Source: Candidatus Bathyarchaeota archaeon
GTDB lineage: Archaea; Thermoproteota; Bathyarchaeia; 40CM-2-53-6
Direction of reading: 5' to 3'
Assembly: GCA_005888675.1 (NCBI GenBank)
Contig: VBBA01000168.1
Span: 2,209-19,225 of the forward strand
DNA: 17,017 nucleotides
In this document: piece after piece, positions 14,089 through 17,017 of the stretch
How positions within the stretch are numbered: position 1 is the stretch's first letter
Layout: each line of letters starts with the position of its first letter
Notes under the pieces: model-generated
Databases searched by the model: none
Told to the model about the DNA's origin: nothing
What the model saw: the letters and a program-made list of their open reading frames with translations, nothing else
Translations under genes and position numbers: made by a program

Positions 14089-14096
14089 TTTATATA
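14089..14096 (+). promoter_or_regulatory. TATA box of the gar1-tfb operon
   Basis: TTTATATA is a strong archaeal TATA box centred about 31 bases before the GTG at 14124, as expected for a leaderless or nearly leaderless transcript. The same AT-rich patch reads ATATATAAAC on the minus strand, and a second AT-rich patch at 14056-14067 may serve the divergent SMC operon. Confidence 0.65.
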
Positions 14097-14123
14097 TGCG
14101 ATCTCGGTTTTTGCATTCAACCG

Positions 14124-14378
14124 GTGCTAGGTGCGGGTTTGAGGCGTCTTGGCAAAGTTCTGCACCTGTCAAAAAGCGGCAACCTCATCGTTCGCCTAGA
14201 AACGAACAATCCTCCACAAGTCGGGACGGAAGTATTCGATCCGAAATTGGAAAAGATTGGGACAGTGAACAACGTAATGGGTCCTGTGGCAGCTCCATAT
14301 CTTTCGGTAACTCCGGCCAGTCAGGAAACAAGGGACAAGCTGGCAGGGAGAATTGTCTACCTCCTTGAGAAGAGGTAG
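14124..14378 (+). CDS. gar1: H/ACA ribonucleoprotein subunit Gar1
   Basis: 84 residues from GTG. RRLGKVLHLSKSGNLIVRL (7-25) and GTEVFDPKLEKIGTVNNVMG (34-53) followed by PVAAPYLSV (54-62) are the Gar1 core beta-barrel signature. Gar1 binds Cbf5 in H/ACA guide RNPs and aids product release during pseudouridylation of rRNA. The eukaryotic Gly-Arg tails are absent, as usual in archaea. The GTG fits the TATA distance; a TTG at 14139 is a weaker alternative. The gene for TFB follows after 24 bases, a neighbour order common in archaea. Confidence 0.9.
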   Translation: MLGAGLRRLGKVLHLSKSGNLIVRLETNNPPQVGTEVFDPKLEKIGTVNNVMGPVAAPYLSVTPASQETRDKLAGRIVYLLEKR

Positions 14379-14402
14379 AATCTGGTTAAGAGATTCCAGC
14401 AG

Positions 14403-15368
14403 ATGGTAGAAGAGCTAGAAAGGACGACCCAACGACAACAGCCGGAGCAAGAAACTCCTAGGCGGATACGGGTATGTCCGGAGTGTGGTGGATCGCGGTT
14501 GATGAGGGATTATGATGCCGCCGAGGTAGTTTGTGTAGCGTGCGGTACTGTTGTTGTTGAGAAGATTGCCGACACACGGCCAGAATGGCGTGCGTTCGAC
14601 GATGAGCAACGTGCAAAACGCGCTCGTGTTGGAGCACCAATGACGTTCACTATTCACGATAAGGGACTATCGACGATAATCGACTGGCGTGATCGTCCAA
14701 CCGGGACGAAGTCGGTCAGTGCGGATCAAAGGATCGAGCTTTACAAGCTTCGTAAGTGGCAGAGGAGGGTTCGAGTCTCGGATGCGACGGAACGCAACCT
14801 TGCGGTCGCCTTGTCTGAGCTTAGCAAGCTGTCAGCGGCGCTGTCTCTTCCGAAAAATATTCTTGAGACCGCCTCGGTAATCTATCGAAGGGCGATCAAG
14901 AGAAGGCTGATTCGGGGACGATCCATACACAACGTTACCGCTGCTGCGATCTACATGTCCTGCCGTCAATGCAGCGTCCCACGGACGTTAGATGAGATAG
15001 CGACTGCCTCCACGCTGAACAAGAAGGACATTGGACGGAGCTACAGGTTCATGTTGCGAGAACTGGGGATGTTTGTCCCCCCTTCGACCAACCGGCATTA
15101 CGCCGCCCGATTCTCCAACAAGTTGGCCATATCTGGAAAGGCGGAGACTATTGCGATTAAGATATTGGAGATTGCTCGTGCCATGAAACTCACAAGCGGC
15201 AGAGGACCTGCTGGCATAGCTGCGGCTTCCACTTACATCGCCACCGTGTTGACGAACGAAAGGAAGACCCAGAGGGAGATTGCTGAGATTGCGAACGTTA
15301 CTGAGGTCACGATCAGAAACAGGTACAAGGAACTCTTGGAGAAGTTGATGATCGAAGTGCCGATCTAG
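14403..15368 (+). CDS. tfb: Transcription initiation factor IIB (TFB)
   Basis: 321 residues. The zinc ribbon has Cys25, Cys28, Cys44 and Cys47 (CPECGG...VCVACG). The B-reader/B-linker region WRAFDDEQRAKRARVGAP (62-79) and FTIHDKGLSTII (82-93) follows. Two cyclin-like repeats fill about 108-205 and 206-321, with SGRGPAGIAAASTYIAT in the second repeat and a final helix-turn-helix (TQREIAEIANVTEVTIRNRY). TFB recruits RNA polymerase to TBP-bound TATA boxes and reads the BRE. Full length, all domains present. It lies directly after gar1 and is probably co-transcribed with it. Confidence 0.97.
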   Translation: MVEELERTTQRQQPEQETPRRIRVCPECGGSRLMRDYDAAEVVCVACGTVVVEKIADTRPEWRAFDDEQRAKRARVGAPMTFTIHDKGLSTIIDWRDRPTGTKSVSADQRIELYKLRKWQRRVRVSDATERNLAVALSELSKLSAALSLPKNILETASVIYRRAIKRRLIRGRSIHNVTAAAIYMSCRQCSVPRTLDEIATASTLNKKDIGRSYRFMLRELGMFVPPSTNRHYAARFSNKLAISGKAETIAIKILEIARAMKLTSGRGPAGIAAASTYIATVLTNERKTQREIAEIANVTEVTIRNRYKELLEKLMIEVPI

Positions 15369-15388
15369 GGCCACCTACTTTCCGAACC

Positions 15389-15396
15389 ATAATATA
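15389..15396 (+). promoter_or_regulatory. TATA box of the M24 peptidase gene
   Basis: ATAATATA lies about 39 bases before the TTG at 15431 and 62 bases before the ATG at 15455. Predicted initiation near 15418 favours the TTG with a very short leader, but the ATG with a leader of about 37 bases is possible. Confidence 0.5.
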
Positions 15397-15430
15397 CTTC
15401 ATGAAACCGCCGCTCTAGTAGCTGTACATT

Positions 15431-16654
15431 TTGCATTCTGACATTGACTCTGAAATGGATAGGCGTGGGATCAAGTCACTAATCGTCTTCGGAGACTCGA
15501 CTAACGGGAATCCGGACCTATGCTATTTGGTTGGAAGCTCGTTGCCGCGAGGAGGGATCTATCTCAAACGAATAAACGAAGATCCCGTATTGGTCGTCAG
15601 TAACATTGACCTCGGAAACGCAAGTCAAGGACGGATAAAGAAACTAAAGACCTACACTGACTACGGCTACGAAAAAATCAACGCGATGTATGATCGAGAG
15701 GAAGCAAGGACGAGGTTCTACGAGAAACTCATTCGGGACGAGGGGCTGCGGGGACCATTCGTAATCGGTGGAAAAAATGAACTAGCCAACAGCCTGCTGC
15801 TAGTGGACTCTCTTAGGCGCAGAGGCTTCAAGATCGTTGGCGAGAAGAGTCCGACGATCGTGGAGGCAGCACGGGAGACCAAGGATGGTTGGGAGATTGA
15901 GAGGCTGCGCGAGATGGGCCGGAAGACTGCGCGAGTGGTTGAGAAGACTCTCGCATTCCTGCGGAAGGGAGAGGCCCGGCGGGGCAAGATCATCCATCAA
16001 GGCAAACCGCTGACAGCGGGGAGAGTAAGGAGACTAATTGGGCGGTTGCTTGCCGATTCCGGGATTATTGCTCCGGAAGACACGATATTCGCCCCAGGCA
16101 AATCTTCGGCCGACCCACACAATCGAGGTGGTGACGATGATCCCGTGATCCCAGGGGAGCCGATAGTCTATGACATATTTCCCCAGGAGCCTGACGGTTA
16201 CTTTTTCGATTGTACGCGGACCTACAGCTATGGCCGGCCAAATGCAAAAGTGAAGGAGATGTACGATAGCGTATTGGAAGCACAGAACCTCGCATTAGAC
16301 CTGATCAAGGAAGGGGCATCTTGTAAAGATGTGATGCTTAGCGTTTGCAATAGCTTTGAGTCACGGGGCTACCCTACAGTAAGGCAACTTGCCATGAGGA
16401 AGACGGTTAAGGGCGCGGCCGAGGCAAGACACAGGGGTTTCATCCACAGCCTTGGACACGGCGTTGGGCTAACAATTGGAGAGCGACCATATCTCTCCAT
16501 CTCAAGTGATTATCCGTTGACAAAAGGGATGGCAGTTACAGTAGAGCCTGGACTATACGATCCGAGGTGGGGGGGTGTGCGATTGGAGGACATTGTCATA
16601 GTCGGGTCTCCCTCACAGAATCTGACGAATTTGGCGAAGGATATGGAGTTATAG
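15431..16654 (+). CDS. M24 family metallopeptidase (Xaa-Pro aminopeptidase/dipeptidase-like)
   Basis: 407 residues from TTG; an ATG eight codons later (MDRRGIKSL) is an alternative. The N-terminal part (about 1-145) is a creatinase/prolidase-type domain with FGDSTNGNPDLCYLVG. The C-terminal pita-bread domain carries all five metal ligands: Asp248 (VYDIFP), Asp260 (FFDCTRT), His343 (HSLGHGVG), Glu372 (VEPGLY) and Glu386 (RLEDI). An extra His338 in FIHSLGHG matches the substrate-binding position. The enzyme is expected to remove an N-terminal residue next to Pro, or split Xaa-Pro dipeptides, in the cytoplasm. It has no signal peptide. The exact substrate cannot be told. It has its own promoter, separate from tfb. 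Confidence 0.93.
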   Translation: MHSDIDSEMDRRGIKSLIVFGDSTNGNPDLCYLVGSSLPRGGIYLKRINEDPVLVVSNIDLGNASQGRIKKLKTYTDYGYEKINAMYDREEARTRFYEKLIRDEGLRGPFVIGGKNELANSLLLVDSLRRRGFKIVGEKSPTIVEAARETKDGWEIERLREMGRKTARVVEKTLAFLRKGEARRGKIIHQGKPLTAGRVRRLIGRLLADSGIIAPEDTIFAPGKSSADPHNRGGDDDPVIPGEPIVYDIFPQEPDGYFFDCTRTYSYGRPNAKVKEMYDSVLEAQNLALDLIKEGASCKDVMLSVCNSFESRGYPTVRQLAMRKTVKGAAEARHRGFIHSLGHGVGLTIGERPYLSISSDYPLTKGMAVTVEPGLYDPRWGGVRLEDIVIVGSPSQNLTNLAKDMEL

Positions 16655-16708
16655 TAGAAGGAAGCCAACCTAGTATCAGAGAGGAAGGGGAGAGCCAGGC
16701 TGGCGGGG

Positions 16709-17017
16709 ATGCAACCGAGGCCACGTATCCGGGTGATATCGTCCGGAGGGGTCGTGTATAGATGGGAGAAAGAGAGTCCATTGTTTCTCTTGCTCGGAAG
16801 CAATCGTCGCGGAGTTTGGTGCCTCCCGAAAGGATTGATCGAGGAGAACGAGGACGAGGTTACCACTGCGATGAGAGAGGTTAGGGAGGAGACCGGGGTA
16901 AGTCGGGTCAAGCTTCACGGTAAAGTTGGCGTCATAAAGTACCAGTTCGGTTTCAGAGCCAAGACGTTTGACAAGACAGTACACTTCTTCTTGTTCGAGA
17001 CTGACCAGGCCGACGCG
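16709..17017 (+). CDS. Nudix hydrolase (cut by the window edge)
   Basis: 103 codons are visible from the ATG at 16709, and the frame is still open at the window end. The opening RIRVISSGGVVYRWE is a typical Nudix strand, followed by PLFLLLGSNRRGVWCLPKG. The Nudix box is complete: G-x5-E-x7-R-E-V-x-E-E-x-G-V, reading GLIEEN, EDEVTTAM, REVREETGV (residues about 43-65). It then shows VGVIKYQF and KTVHFFLFE. The WxLPKG and KTVHFFLFE parts look like the Ap4A-hydrolase/MutT group that splits nucleoside diphosphates linked to another group. The ATG was chosen because it just precedes the first strand; GGGG stands directly before it, so the start is not certain. It follows the M24 peptidase by 54 bases. 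Confidence 0.88.
   Translation, partial: MQPRPRIRVISSGGVVYRWEKESPLFLLLGSNRRGVWCLPKGLIEENEDEVTTAMREVREETGVSRVKLHGKVGVIKYQFGFRAKTFDKTVHFFLFETDQADA

Noticed and set aside
1..17017. tRNA genes, CRISPR arrays, insertion sequences, integrase or attachment repeats
   Set aside because: No repeat-spacer pattern, transposase motif, terminal inverted repeats or tRNA-like cloverleaf was seen by eye.

Overview
The window reads as a piece of an archaeal chromosome of moderate GC. The clearest markers are transcription factor B, the H/ACA protein Gar1, the KEOPS subunit Cgi121, a Tan1-type THUMP protein, a DUF2153 protein and an MTH1187-type thiamine-binding protein. Several genes have an archaeal TATA-like box 25-35 bases before a TTG, GTG or ATG start, which fits short-leader or leaderless transcription. 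A TACK-type (Thermoproteota) lineage is plausible, but I cannot place it more precisely from sequence alone. I found no rRNA, tRNA, CRISPR array or insertion sequence.

Left part (30-2652): two divergent DUF72 paralogues. One is degenerate; the other is canonical and carries a C-terminal SWIM-like zinc motif. A stand-alone Lrp/AsnC effector (RAM) domain follows. Middle-left (2894-6237): a tRNA-modification neighbourhood. A phosphoribosyltransferase overlaps the KEOPS gene cgi121. This pair converges on an operon of TsaC/Sua5 (t6A synthesis) and a THUMP/Tan1 protein (linked to tRNA ac4C). A Thr-nucleophile isoaspartyl peptidase/asparaginase diverges from tsaC, apparently from one shared TATA element.

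Centre (6238-10485): an unlisted 38-residue acidic, Trp-Gly-rich small protein with its own TATA-like box, a 510-residue membrane-anchored surface protein, a DUF2153 protein, a thiamine-binding protein whose start codon lies in a hairpin, and a minimal TGT-like deazaguanine transglycosylase relative.

Right part (10500-17017): the most interesting feature is a minus-strand three-gene operon for an SMC-type complex. It holds a compact Smc5/6-like ATPase with no hinge domain, a kleisin candidate, and a kite (tandem winged-helix, Nse1/Nse3-like) candidate. It diverges from the gar1-tfb operon. An M24 (Xaa-Pro dipeptidase-like) peptidase and a Nudix hydrolase cut by the window edge complete the region.
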